Shown here: one piece after another, positions 1 to 7,270 of the stretch
Numbering within the stretch: position 1 is the stretch's first letter
Layout: every line of letters starts with the position of its first letter
Source of the DNA: Alphaproteobacteria bacterium
GTDB taxonomy: Bacteria; Pseudomonadota; Alphaproteobacteria; Rhizobiales; Xanthobacteraceae
Reading direction: 5' to 3'
DNA: 9,065 bases
NCBI GenBank assembly: GCA_005884745.1
Contig: VAZU01000074.1
Span: 1 to 9,065, forward strand
Made by a program: the position numbers and the translations under genes
The notes under the pieces: generated by a model
The model's database searches: none
Told to the model about the DNA's origin: nothing
Seen by the model: the letters and a program-made list of their open reading frames with translations, nothing else

Positions 1-225
1 CCGCGTAATGCGGTGGATCACTACATAGGGAAGGCCCGGTACAGCAAGGACCCGAGTTCCGGGAACGCGGCCCGGCCTGGCAGAGAGGGGCAGCACCGCG
101 AGCCGTTGAATCGCACGTTCGATCCGCGACACGACGCGCGCTGCGGCTATCGGATCGTCTCGGGCGATGTATTCATGGATAGCCTCGATGTCCTTGAGCG
201 CACGCGCATCGTAGCGGACCGTCAT
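1..225 (-). CDS. ParE/RelE-family toxin of a type II TA module (3' end cut off by window)
   Basis: The first 75 residues are visible; the reading frame is open to the window edge, so the C-terminus is missing. It starts MTVRYDARALKDIEAIHEYI, the usual opening of ParE/RelE toxins (beta strand, then a helix with D-I-x-x-I-x-x-Y-I). A second helix follows (AARVVSRIERAIQRLAVLP), then a P-G-R-V-P-G-T-R turn and the strand V-L-A-V-P-G-L-P-Y-V-V-I-H-R typical of the fold. Family members are small proteins that poison gyrase (ParE) or cleave mRNA on the ribosome (RelE); which applies here cannot be told from sequence. The start codon overlaps the antitoxin stop as ATGA and has no good ribosome binding site of its own, so translation is probably coupled to the antitoxin. 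Family is confident; target is open. Confidence 0.86.
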   Translation of the reverse strand, partial: MTVRYDARALKDIEAIHEYIARDDPIAAARVVSRIERAIQRLAVLPLSARPGRVPGTRVLAVPGLPYVVIHRITR

Positions 226-443
226 TTCGTCAGACGGTCGAACACGGCACGGACCTCCTCGTCGCTGGCATACGGCTCATCGTCCGACATGCGTCGCTCG
301 ATTTCGGCGATCTGTTCCGGCGTCAAATAAGCGTCCGGATGTTCGTTGGCGATGAATTCGAACAGCAGCTCGGCAACCTCGCGCTGTCGATCCTCGGGCA
401 GCGCTTTCACACGGGCGATGGCCTCATCCAGACGCTTGTTCAC
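222..443 (-). CDS. Antitoxin of a type II TA module (GTG start)
   Basis: A 73-residue acidic protein directly upstream of the ParE/RelE toxin, overlapping it by ATGA. The N-terminal half is helical and carries L-P-E-D-R-Q-R-E-V-A-E-L-L, a pattern seen in small alphaproteobacterial antitoxins. The C-terminal half is charged (E-I-E-R-R-M-S-D-D-E, then S-D-E-E-V-R-A-V-F-D-R-L) and is the likely toxin-wrapping tail. Its role would be to bind and neutralise the toxin and, as in most such modules, to repress its own promoter; no clear ribbon-helix-helix motif is visible, so DNA binding is inference. I chose GTG at 443 because a perfect AGGAGG lies 8 nt upstream; the ATG-ATG pair at 462-467, which would add eight residues, would put that ribosome binding site inside the gene and has no good site of its own. 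Calling it ParD would go beyond the evidence. Confidence 0.82.
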   Translation of the reverse strand: MNKRLDEAIARVKALPEDRQREVAELLFEFIANEHPDAYLTPEQIAEIERRMSDDEPYASDEEVRAVFDRLTK

Positions 444-451
444 GGTTTCGT

Positions 452-457
452 CCTCCT
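452..457 (-). promoter_or_regulatory. Perfect Shine-Dalgarno AGGAGG of the antitoxin; decides the start
   Basis: AGGAGG on the minus strand, 8 nt before the GTG at 441-443. It rules against the longer ATG start. A TATGAT hexamer (463-468, minus strand) just upstream could be the -10 of the module's promoter, which would give a very short leader; no convincing -35 is seen at 16-18 nt. Confidence 0.75.
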
Positions 458-534
458 GAAACATCATAGCCGGATGGGGAATTCGGATCGAGCCCTAGTT
501 ACTTATGAAATGAAGCAATCCGCGACAGTTCGAT

Positions 535-561
535 CCCGGGTTTCGCTGCGCTCCACCCGGG
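535..561. repeat. Short palindromic intergenic repeat (CCCGGGT...ACCCGGG)
   Basis: A 7-bp perfect stem, CCCGGGT at 535-541 with ACCCGGG at 555-561, around a 13-nt loop rich in GCTGCGC. Read on the minus strand it is GTAGCCCGGGTGGAGC followed by GCAGCGAAACCCGGG, a sequence family I recognise as scattered between genes in many rhizobial and related proteobacterial genomes. It sits immediately after the rarA stop, and the TAG belongs to the usual repeat consensus. There is no T-run after the stem on the minus strand, so it is not a classical intrinsic terminator, although it may protect the 3' end of the mRNA. The rest of the 118-bp gap (444-561) holds only the leader of the TA module. Confidence 0.7.
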
Positions 562-1883
562 CTACGATCGTTCTTTCCGCAGCTTCGCCCAATATTCCAG
601 GCGCTTGCGAATCTCGCGCTCGAACCCGCGCTCCGGCGGGTCGTAGAACGTCTGCCGCCCCAACGCTTCCGGGAAATAGTCCTGGCCCGAGAACGCGTCC
701 GGCTCCTCGTGGTCGTACGCATAGCCGCGACCGTAGCCCTCTTGTTGCATCAGCCGGGTCGGCGCATTGAGGATGTGCTTTGGCGGCAGGAGCGAGCCCG
801 CTTCCTTGGCAACCTGCATCGCCTGGCCGTAGGCCGCATAGGCCGCGTTCGACTTCGGCGCGGTCGCGACGTAGAGCACTGCCTGCGCGATCGCCAGCTC
901 GCCCTCCGGCGAGCCGAGAAAGTCGTAGGCGTCCTTGGCGGCGTTGGCGACCACCAGGGCCTGCGGATCGGCGAGCCCGATGTCCTCGATCGCCATGCGC
1001 ACCACACGCCGCGCGATGTAGAGCGGATCCTCGCCGGCATCGAGCATGCGGCACAGATAATACAGCGCCGCGTCGGGATCGGAGCCGCGCACCGATTTAT
1101 GCAGCGCCGAGATCAGGTTGTAATGGCCGTCCTGGGACTTGTCGTAGATCGGCGCCCGTCGCTGCACGATGTCCTGCAAACCTGCGGAATCGAAAGTCTC
1201 GCCGGCCCGCACCGCGCGCCAGACCTCCTCGGCGAGGGTGAGCGCCGCGCGCGCGTCGCCGTCCGACATGCGGATCAGCGCGGCGCGCGCCTCATCATCG
1301 AGCGGCAGGGCCTTGGCTTCGATCGCCTCGGCGCGCGCGAGCACCTGCTCGATCGATTCCGCATCGAGCGGCTTGAACACCAGCACGCGGGCGCGCGAGA
1401 GCAGCGCCGCGTTGAGCTCGAACGAGGGATTTTCCGTGGTCGCGCCCACCAGCACGACGGTACCGTCCTCCATCACCGGCAGGAACGAATCCTGCTGCGC
1501 GCGATTGAAGCGGTGGACCTCGTCCACGAACAGCAGCGTGCCCTGGCCGACCTCGCGGCGGCCTCGGGCCTGATCGAACACCTTTTTCAGATCGGCAACC
1601 CCGCTGAACACAGCGGAGATCTGCTCGAAGTGGAGATCCGTCGCGCTCGCCAACAGGCGCGCGACCGTGGTCTTGCCGGTGCCCGGCGGCCCCCAAAAAA
1701 TCAGCGAGCCGAGCGAGCGCGTCTCCAGCATGCGCGTGAGCGCGCCGTCCGGCCCGAGCAGATGGTCCTGGCCGACCACATCGGGGAGCCGCTGCGGCCG
1801 GAGCCGGTCGGCGAGCGGGCGTGGCGCCCCCTCTTCGAGGCCGGCCGCTTCGAACAGAGTGCTGCCGCGTTTGGCGCGCGGGC

Positions 1884-1887
<4 letters not shown>
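562..1887 (-). CDS. rarA: Replication-associated recombination protein A (RarA/MgsA, AAA+ ATPase)
   Basis: 441 residues, close to the E. coli length of about 447. RarA is a cytoplasmic AAA+ ATPase related to clamp loaders and RuvB; it acts at stalled replication forks with SSB and RecA. The N-terminal part carries the family signature R-L-R-P-Q-R-L-P-D-V-V-G-Q (28-40), Walker A GPPGTGKT (66-73), Walker B LLFVDE (118-123) followed by H-R-F-N, sensor 1 GATTENPSF (148-156), an arginine-finger candidate in LLSRAR (162-167) and sensor 2 G-D-A-R-A-A-L (210-216). From about residue 250 the C-terminal MgsA tetramerisation region follows, with H-K-S-V-R-G-S-D and A-I-E-D-I-G-L-A. ATG at 1887 overlaps the stop of the upstream protease gene as ATGA, so translation is likely coupled; an upstream in-frame ATG at 1941 lies inside the protease gene and is not favoured. 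The stop codon is in a palindromic repeat. Confidence 0.96.
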
Positions 1888-3296
<1,409 letters not shown>

Positions 3297-3330
3297 GGTC
3301 CCCCGGCGAATTCCTGCGGAATTGGCGCAG

Positions 3331-3359
3331 ATATAAAGCCCCGAAGACGATAATAGAAG
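3331..3359 (-). promoter_or_regulatory. Candidate degQ-rarA promoter (AT-rich patch)
   Basis: In very GC-rich surroundings the minus strand reads CTTCTATTATCG, then CTTTATATCTG, about 35-60 nt before the degQ ATG. TTCTAT and TTATAT at 16-nt spacing, or TATTAT as a -10, are possible sigma-70-like elements. Neither has a good -35 match. A stress sigma factor (RpoH or RpoE type) is plausible for an HtrA gene, but I see no consensus for one. Confidence 0.25.
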
Positions 3360-3440
3360 GGCACGGGCGCCGGACGCTACCAGGGCCATTGACCCCGCGC
3401 GAACAGCTCCGCAGGGGGAGCGGGGCGGCATACTCTCTTC

Positions 3441-3577
3441 CCCTCTCCCCTTGCGGGAGAGGGTGGCCGATCCGAGTGCAACGAGGGTCGGCCGGGTGAG
3501 GGGTGAGGTCCGAGAAAGACCCCTCACCCGCCTCGCGACTTCGTCCGCTCGGCACCCTCTCCCGCAAGGGGAGAGGG
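3441..3577. repeat. 137-bp nested palindromic (MITE/REP-like) repeat
   Basis: The outer arms are a perfect 25-bp inverted repeat (3441-3465 and 3553-3577; core CTTGCGGGAGAGGGTG). Inside is a second perfect 12-bp inverted repeat, CGGGTGAGGGGT (3493-3504) and ACCCCTCACCCG (3519-3530), with a 14-nt loop. The segments between inner and outer arms are only partly complementary. CCCTCTCCCC-type palindromes with CCGGGTGAGGGGT inside are, from memory, a very common intergenic repeat of Bradyrhizobium-like genomes. No coding capacity, so if mobile it depends on a transposase elsewhere. It lies at the degQ-facing edge of the plus-strand operon. Confidence 0.88.
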
Positions 3578-3640
3578 AAAGCGCGCGTGTTTCAACGCCT
3601 AGCACTCCTCGCCGCACCCCACAGCACCCCGCAAAGCTCC

Positions 3641-3670
3641 TTCGCATCGACCCGCTCCTGGCGCTATGCT
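3641..3670 (+). promoter_or_regulatory. Weak candidate promoter of the MFS-SDR-hydrolase operon
   Basis: TTCGCA (3641-3646), an 18-nt gap, then TATGCT (3665-3670), about 66 nt before the MFS start codon. This is the only reasonable sigma-70-like pair I found between the palindrome and the ATG. Match quality is modest and chance occurrence is quite possible. No operator or regulator gene is visible in the window. Confidence 0.25.
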
Positions 3671-3736
3671 CGGCAAGGGGGCGGCCGCCGGGGATCGGCC
3701 GCGAAACGAACCCAAGCGCCCGCCGGGGAGACAGCC

Positions 3737-4999
3737 ATGCACGAACCGCAGGAAATCCAAGTCCGCCAGGCCGTCGGAGCGGCCGTCATCGGCAACGTGC
3801 TCGAATGGTACGATTTCGCGGTCTACGCCTATCTGGCCGGCGTGATCGGCAAGAACTTCTTTCCGTCCGACAACGAGATCACCTCGCTGCTCGCGACCTT
3901 CGCGGTGTTCGGCGTTGGCTTCGTGGTGCGGCCGCTCGGCGGCATCGTGATCGGATGGATCGGCGACCAGAAGGGCCGCAAAGTTTCGCTGCTGCTGACC
4001 ATTTTCCTGATGGCGGCCGGGACGGTGCTGATCGGCATCATTCCCAGCTACCGGAGCATCGGCGTTGCGGCGGCCGTGCTCCTCGTGCTCGCCCGGCTGC
4101 TGCAAGGTTTTTCGGCCGGCGGCGAATGGGGCGGCTCGACGGCGTTCATCGTCGAATGGGCACCGCCGGATCGCCGCGGATTGTTCGGCAGCTTCCAGCA
4201 GAGCAGCGTGGCGGCCGGCCTGCTGCTCGGCTCCGGCGTCGCCGCGCTGACGAACACGCTGCTCTCCGCCGCCGACGTCGAGAGCTGGGGCTGGCGCATT
4301 CCGTTCCTGCTCGGCGGCCTGATCCTACCGGTCGGCATCTACATGCGCCGGCGCATCGGCGAAACGCCGGTCTTCCGTCGCAGCCAGGAGGAGGCCGGCC
4401 CGGCCGATCCGACCTCGGGGCTGGAGCTCGCCGCGCGCGCGTTCGGCTTCACCATCCTGTGGACCGTCTCGTATTACATCATGCTCAGCTACATGCCGAC
4501 GTTCACCCAGAAATACGCCCACCTCGGCCGCGCCGAGGCGCTGTGGTCGAACACGGTCGGACTTCTGGTGCTGGTCGCCGCCGTGCCGCTGATGGGGCTT
4601 CTGTCCGACCGCTACGGCCGCAAGCCGCTGCTCATCGCGTGCTGCCTGAGCTTCATCGTGCTGCCCTATCCGCTGTTCCTGCTGATGCTATCGGGGGCCG
4701 GCCTTGCCACCATCGTCGGCATCCAGATCCTGTTCGGGCTGATGATCGCGCTGTTCTCGGGGCCGGGACCGGCGGCGATCGCCGAGATTTTTCCGACCAA
4801 GGTGCGCTCGACCTGGATGTCGACGGGCTACAGCCTCGCGGTCGCGATCTTCGGCGGCTTCGCGCCCTACATCGCCACCTGGCTGATCGAAACGACCGGC
4901 TCGCCGATCGCGCCGACCTATTATCTCATCGCGGCCGCCATCGTCTCGACCGCGGTCATCTTCAGCCTGCGCGAGACCGCCCACGAAGCGCTGCGGTAG
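3737..4999 (+). CDS. MFS transporter, metabolite:H+ symporter (MHS) family
   Basis: 420 residues with about twelve hydrophobic segments, an inner-membrane secondary transporter. Family marks are GNVLEWYDFAVYAYLA (19-34), the MFS A-motif region R-P-L-G-G-I-V-I-G-W-I-G-D-Q-K-G-R-K (65-82), R-L-L-Q-G-F-S-A-G-G-E-W-G-G (120-133) and the second-half A-motif SDRYGRKP (290-297). These place it with the MHS group (ProP, KgtP, ShiA, citrate and dicarboxylate symporters), which take up organic acids, osmolytes or aromatic acids with protons; the substrate cannot be read from sequence. ATG at 3737 begins at the right place before the first membrane segment and has GGGGAG about 8 nt upstream; an in-frame start at 3503 would lie in the palindrome. 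It is the first gene of a tight operon with a dehydrogenase and a hydrolase, which suggests import of their substrate. Confidence 0.93.
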   Translation: MHEPQEIQVRQAVGAAVIGNVLEWYDFAVYAYLAGVIGKNFFPSDNEITSLLATFAVFGVGFVVRPLGGIVIGWIGDQKGRKVSLLLTIFLMAAGTVLIGIIPSYRSIGVAAAVLLVLARLLQGFSAGGEWGGSTAFIVEWAPPDRRGLFGSFQQSSVAAGLLLGSGVAALTNTLLSAADVESWGWRIPFLLGGLILPVGIYMRRRIGETPVFRRSQEEAGPADPTSGLELAARAFGFTILWTVSYYIMLSYMPTFTQKYAHLGRAEALWSNTVGLLVLVAAVPLMGLLSDRYGRKPLLIACCLSFIVLPYPLFLLMLSGAGLATIVGIQILFGLMIALFSGPGPAAIAEIFPTKVRSTWMSTGYSLAVAIFGGFAPYIATWLIETTGSPIAPTYYLIAAAIVSTAVIFSLRETAHEALR

Positions 5000-5007
5000 A
5001 TCAAGCC

Positions 5008-5775
5008 GTGCATATCGCGTTCCCGAACCGGCGGGTGATCGTGGCCGGCGCCGCCCGCGGCATCGGTCGCGCCATCACGCAAGCCTTTGCCGAGCGCGGG
5101 GCGCAGGTCTGGGCCGGCGATCTGCTGACGCAGGAAATCGAGCCGCTCGCCGGCGCGCGTCCCGGCGGCGGACAGGTGCATGCGGCGCATGTCGACGTCA
5201 CCGACGCCGGCTCGATCGAGCGGCTGGTGGCGTCGGCGGCACGCGATGGCGCCATCGACATTCTCGCCTATGTGGCCGGCGGCGTGCGCGGCCAATCGGC
5301 AACGCCGGTCGAGGACGTGTCGCTCGAGGATTGGCGAGAAATCGTCGATGCCAACCTCACCGGCGCGTTCCTGTTCGCCAAGGCGGTCGCGCCCGGCATG
5401 AAACGCGCCGGCTACGGCCGCATCGTCACCATCTCGAGCCGGGCGGCGCTGGCGACGAGCCTCACCGGCATCCAGAGCTACGCCGCCGCCAAGCACGGCC
5501 AGCTCGGCCTGGTCAGGCAGCTCGCCCAGGAGCTGGGGCCGTTCGGGGTGACGGTCAATTCCGTCGCTCCGGGCTTCATGCGCACGAGCCCGGATTACGA
5601 ACGCCAATGGGCGGGCTACGATGCGGCGTTCCAGGCGCAACTGCTCGACCGCATCGCCATGCGGCGGATGGGGACGCCCGAGGACATCGCCCATGCGGTG
5701 ATGTTCCTGGCTTCGGACTACGCCTCCTGGATCACCGGCCAGGTGCTGCCGGTGACCGGCTCTCCCATCGCCTGA
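5008..5775 (+). CDS. Short-chain dehydrogenase/reductase (classical SDR)
   Basis: 255 residues, usual for classical SDRs. The Rossmann glycine motif is VAGAARGIG (12-20; Ala in place of the common Thr). Asp38 at the end of the second strand (V-W-A-G-D-L) favours NAD(H) over NADP(H). H-V-D-V-T-D (61-66) marks the adenine pocket. Catalytic residues are Asn116 (D-A-N-L-T-G), Ser144 (T-I-S-S), Tyr158 and Lys162 (YAAAK). V-N-S-V-A-P-G-F (183-190) and the C-terminal I-T-G-Q-V-L-P-V-T-G are also typical. It would oxidise or reduce a hydroxyl/carbonyl group; the substrate is unknown. The start is GTG at 5008, 8 nt after the MFS stop. There is no ATG nearby in frame and only a weak ribosome binding site, so coupling to the MFS gene is likely. 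The same frame stays open far upstream through the MFS gene, which is an artefact of high GC. Confidence 0.92.
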   Translation: MHIAFPNRRVIVAGAARGIGRAITQAFAERGAQVWAGDLLTQEIEPLAGARPGGGQVHAAHVDVTDAGSIERLVASAARDGAIDILAYVAGGVRGQSATPVEDVSLEDWREIVDANLTGAFLFAKAVAPGMKRAGYGRIVTISSRAALATSLTGIQSYAAAKHGQLGLVRQLAQELGPFGVTVNSVAPGFMRTSPDYERQWAGYDAAFQAQLLDRIAMRRMGTPEDIAHAVMFLASDYASWITGQVLPVTGSPIA

Positions 5776-5788
5776 AACGGAGCGAACC

Positions 5789-6691
5789 ATGACGGAGCAG
5801 ATATCCAAGCTCGAACCGTGGCAATGGCCGGAGGAACATTGGCGCAAATTGGTCGGCCACGTCCGTGCCGGGCGCGCCTATCGGCCGAAATCCTGGAAGG
5901 ACGGGGCGCGCTGCGCGGTCGCGCTCTCCTTCGATTCCGATCACGAGACCAACGAGCTGCGCGACGGCGGCAAGTCGATCGGGCGGCTGTGCTGGGGCGA
6001 GTACGGCGCGCGCGTGTGCGTGCCGCGCATCCTCGCGCTGCTCGAACGCTACGGCGTCCGCGCCACCTTCTACGTTCCGGCCGTCGTCGCCTTGCTGCAT
6101 TCCGAGGAGCAGCGCCGGGTCATCGCCGAGGGCCACGAGATCGGCATCCACGGCTGGATCCACGAGCTCAATTCCACCCTGCCCTACGAGGCCGAGCGCG
6201 ACCTGATGCTGCGCTCCGCCGACACGCTGGAGAAGATCACCGGGGTCAGGCCGGTCGGCGTGCGCACCGCTTCCTGGGACTTCAGCCCTTCGACGCTGGC
6301 GATCGAGCAGGAGATGGGGCTCGCCTACGATTCCTCGCTGATGGCGGACGAGGATTGCTACGAGCTCCTGCTCGACGGCTCACCCACCGGCATCGTCGAG
6401 CTGCCGGTCGAATGGGTGCGCGACGACGCGGTCTATTTCATGATGCACCGCTTCCAGTCGCTCCGCCCCTATACGCCGCCCACGGACGTGCTCGATATTT
6501 TCCGGCGCGAGTTCGACGCGGCCTACGAGCAGGGCGGCATCTTCCAGCTCACCATGCATCCGCACATCATCGGCTACCGCTCGCGGATATTCATCGTCGA
6601 GGAGGTGATCCGCCATGCCCAGGCGCGCGCCGGCGTGTGGTTTACGACCCACCGCGAAGTCGCGGAATGGGCCAAGGCACACGCGGATTAG
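5789..6691 (+). CDS. Polysaccharide deacetylase-fold (CE4/NodB-like) hydrolase, HpPgdA / cyclic-imidase-like
   Basis: 300 residues, no signal peptide, so cytoplasmic. Motif 1 is A-L-S-F-D-S-D-H-E-T (Asp49, Asp51), replacing the TFDDG of true polysaccharide deacetylases. Motif 2 is H-E-I-G-I-H-G-W-I-H-E with His121 and His125; with Asp51 these would be the metal ligands. R-A-T-F-Y-V-P-A (91-98), V-G-V-R-T-A-S-W-D-F-S (157-167), Y-D-S-S-L-M (180-185) and L-T-M-H-P-H (254-259; His257 probably catalytic) match, from memory, the Helicobacter pylori PgdA-like branch, which also contains a bacterial cyclic imide hydrolase. Members act on C-N bonds (N-acetyl or ring amides). Lack of an export signal and the neighbours, a transporter and a dehydrogenase, argue for a small imported substrate and against cell-wall glycan. 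ATG at 5789 has GGAG 6 nt upstream and follows the SDR by 13 nt. Fold is confident; substrate is open. Confidence 0.87.
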   Translation: MTEQISKLEPWQWPEEHWRKLVGHVRAGRAYRPKSWKDGARCAVALSFDSDHETNELRDGGKSIGRLCWGEYGARVCVPRILALLERYGVRATFYVPAVVALLHSEEQRRVIAEGHEIGIHGWIHELNSTLPYEAERDLMLRSADTLEKITGVRPVGVRTASWDFSPSTLAIEQEMGLAYDSSLMADEDCYELLLDGSPTGIVELPVEWVRDDAVYFMMHRFQSLRPYTPPTDVLDIFRREFDAAYEQGGIFQLTMHPHIIGYRSRIFIVEEVIRHAQARAGVWFTTHREVAEWAKAHAD

Positions 6692-6717
6692 GGACGGGGC
6701 CGGCACTGGACGTGTCT

Positions 6718-6811
6718 TCGCCCGCGCAGGCGGGCGATCCAGTATCCGCCGTGATTTCGGAGCAAGATCGATAATTCGGAGGCTACTGGGTCGCCCGGAC
6801 AAGCCGGGCGA
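6718..6811. repeat. 94-bp imperfect inverted repeat with two hairpins, between convergent genes
   Basis: Two stem-loops lie at its ends: TCGCCCGC/GCGGGCGA (6718-6725 and 6730-6737, 4-nt loop) and TCGCCCGG/CCGGGCGA (6791-6798 and 6804-6811, 5-nt loop). Next to them GATCCAGTATCCGCC (6736-6750) and GGAGGCTACTGGGTC (6778-6792) are complementary at 12 of 15 positions, so the whole element folds on itself. The CTACTGGGTCGCCCGG...CCGGGCGATGAC type is, from memory, a frequent repeat in Bradyrhizobium-like genomes. It fills most of the 150-bp gap between the ends of the hydrolase gene and rplQ and may limit read-through in both directions, but neither hairpin is followed by a T-run. Confidence 0.8.
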
Positions 6812-6841
6812 TGACAATGCGGGGTGATCGTCGCTCCGAGT

Positions 6842-7270
6842 TCAAGCAGGCGAAGCCTCGGCCTCGGCGGTCCTCGCGCCGACCGGGCCGGAATCCGCGC
6901 CCTTGGCGGTCTCGTCGCGATCGACGAACTCGATCACCGCGCGCGCGGCGGAATCGCCGTAGCGGAACCCGGCTTTGAGCACGCGGGTGTAGCCGCCATC
7001 GCGCTCCTTGTAGCGGGGGCCGAGCACTTCGAACAGCTTCTTGACCATGGCGACGTCGCGCAATTCCGCGATCGCCTGCCGGCGCGCATGCAGGCCGCCG
7101 CGCTTGCCGAGCGTGATCAGCTTCTCGACGATGGGCCGCAGATCCTTGGCCTTCGGCAGCGTGGTGATGATCTGCTCGTGCTTGATCAGCGCGGCCGCCA
7201 TGTTGGCGAACATGGCGCGGCGATGCTCGGCCGTGCGGTTGAGCTTGCGGTAGACCTTGCCGTGGCGCAT
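6842..7270 (-). CDS. rplQ: 50S ribosomal protein L17 (bL17)
   Basis: 142 residues. The L17 core is complete: MRHGKVYRKLNRTAEHRRAM at the start, F-A-N-M-A-A-A-L-I-K-H-E-Q-I-I-T-T-L-P-K-A-K (21-42), R-P-I-V-E-K-L-I-T (45-53) and Y-T-R-V-L-K-A-G-F-R-Y-G-D (94-106). L17 sits near the exit tunnel region of the large subunit. After the core comes an Ala/Glu/Gly-rich tail (about 118-142), an extension often found in alphaproteobacterial L17 and not needed for the fold. The ATG at 7270 overlaps the rpoA stop by one base (TGATG) with a GAGG about 11 nt upstream, so it is coupled to rpoA. It is the last gene of the ribosomal operon; the next gene is convergent. Confidence 0.98.
   Translation of the reverse strand: MRHGKVYRKLNRTAEHRRAMFANMAAALIKHEQIITTLPKAKDLRPIVEKLITLGKRGGLHARRQAIAELRDVAMVKKLFEVLGPRYKERDGGYTRVLKAGFRYGDSAARAVIEFVDRDETAKGADSGPVGARTAEAEASPA

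Larger units (their letters stand above)
3297..3736. other. Divergent intergenic region between degQ and the MFS operon
   Basis: 440 bp with no credible gene. From the degQ side it holds: an A/T-rich patch that is the best place for the degQ promoter (3331-3359); about 80 bp without recognised features; a 137-bp nested palindrome (3441-3577); and a 159-bp leader for the plus-strand operon with a weak promoter candidate (3641-3670) and a GGGGAG ribosome binding site before the ATG at 3737. Open frames running through it on both strands cross the palindrome and do not look like protein. Confidence 0.7.

Noticed and set aside
3441..3577. CRISPR array or tandem repeat
   Set aside because: The repeated units are inverted and nested, with no regular spacing and only two copies of each arm.
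3297..3647. N-terminal extension of the DegQ-type protease to 3647
   Set aside because: It would cross the palindromic repeat and place a long Arg-rich tail before a clear signal peptide; the ATG at 3296 fits better.
3503..3736. N-terminal extension of the MFS protein to 3503
   Set aside because: It begins inside the palindrome, and the family N-terminus fits the ATG at 3737 with its GGGGAG site.
3451..5775. A 774-codon open frame on the plus strand covering the MFS and SDR genes
   Set aside because: Only its end (5008-5775) is a recognisable protein, the SDR. The upstream part is Arg/Pro/Ala-rich and lies out of frame over the clear MFS gene and the palindrome; it is open because of high GC.
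4921..5847. A 308-codon minus-strand open frame
   Set aside because: It is antisense to the SDR gene and shows no family pattern; a GC shadow.
6718..6811. Intrinsic terminator for rplQ or the hydrolase gene
   Set aside because: The stems are strong but no T-run follows on either strand; kept as a repeat only.
3441..6811. A composite transposon with matching ends
   Set aside because: The flanking repeats belong to different sequence families and there is no transposase or target duplication visible.
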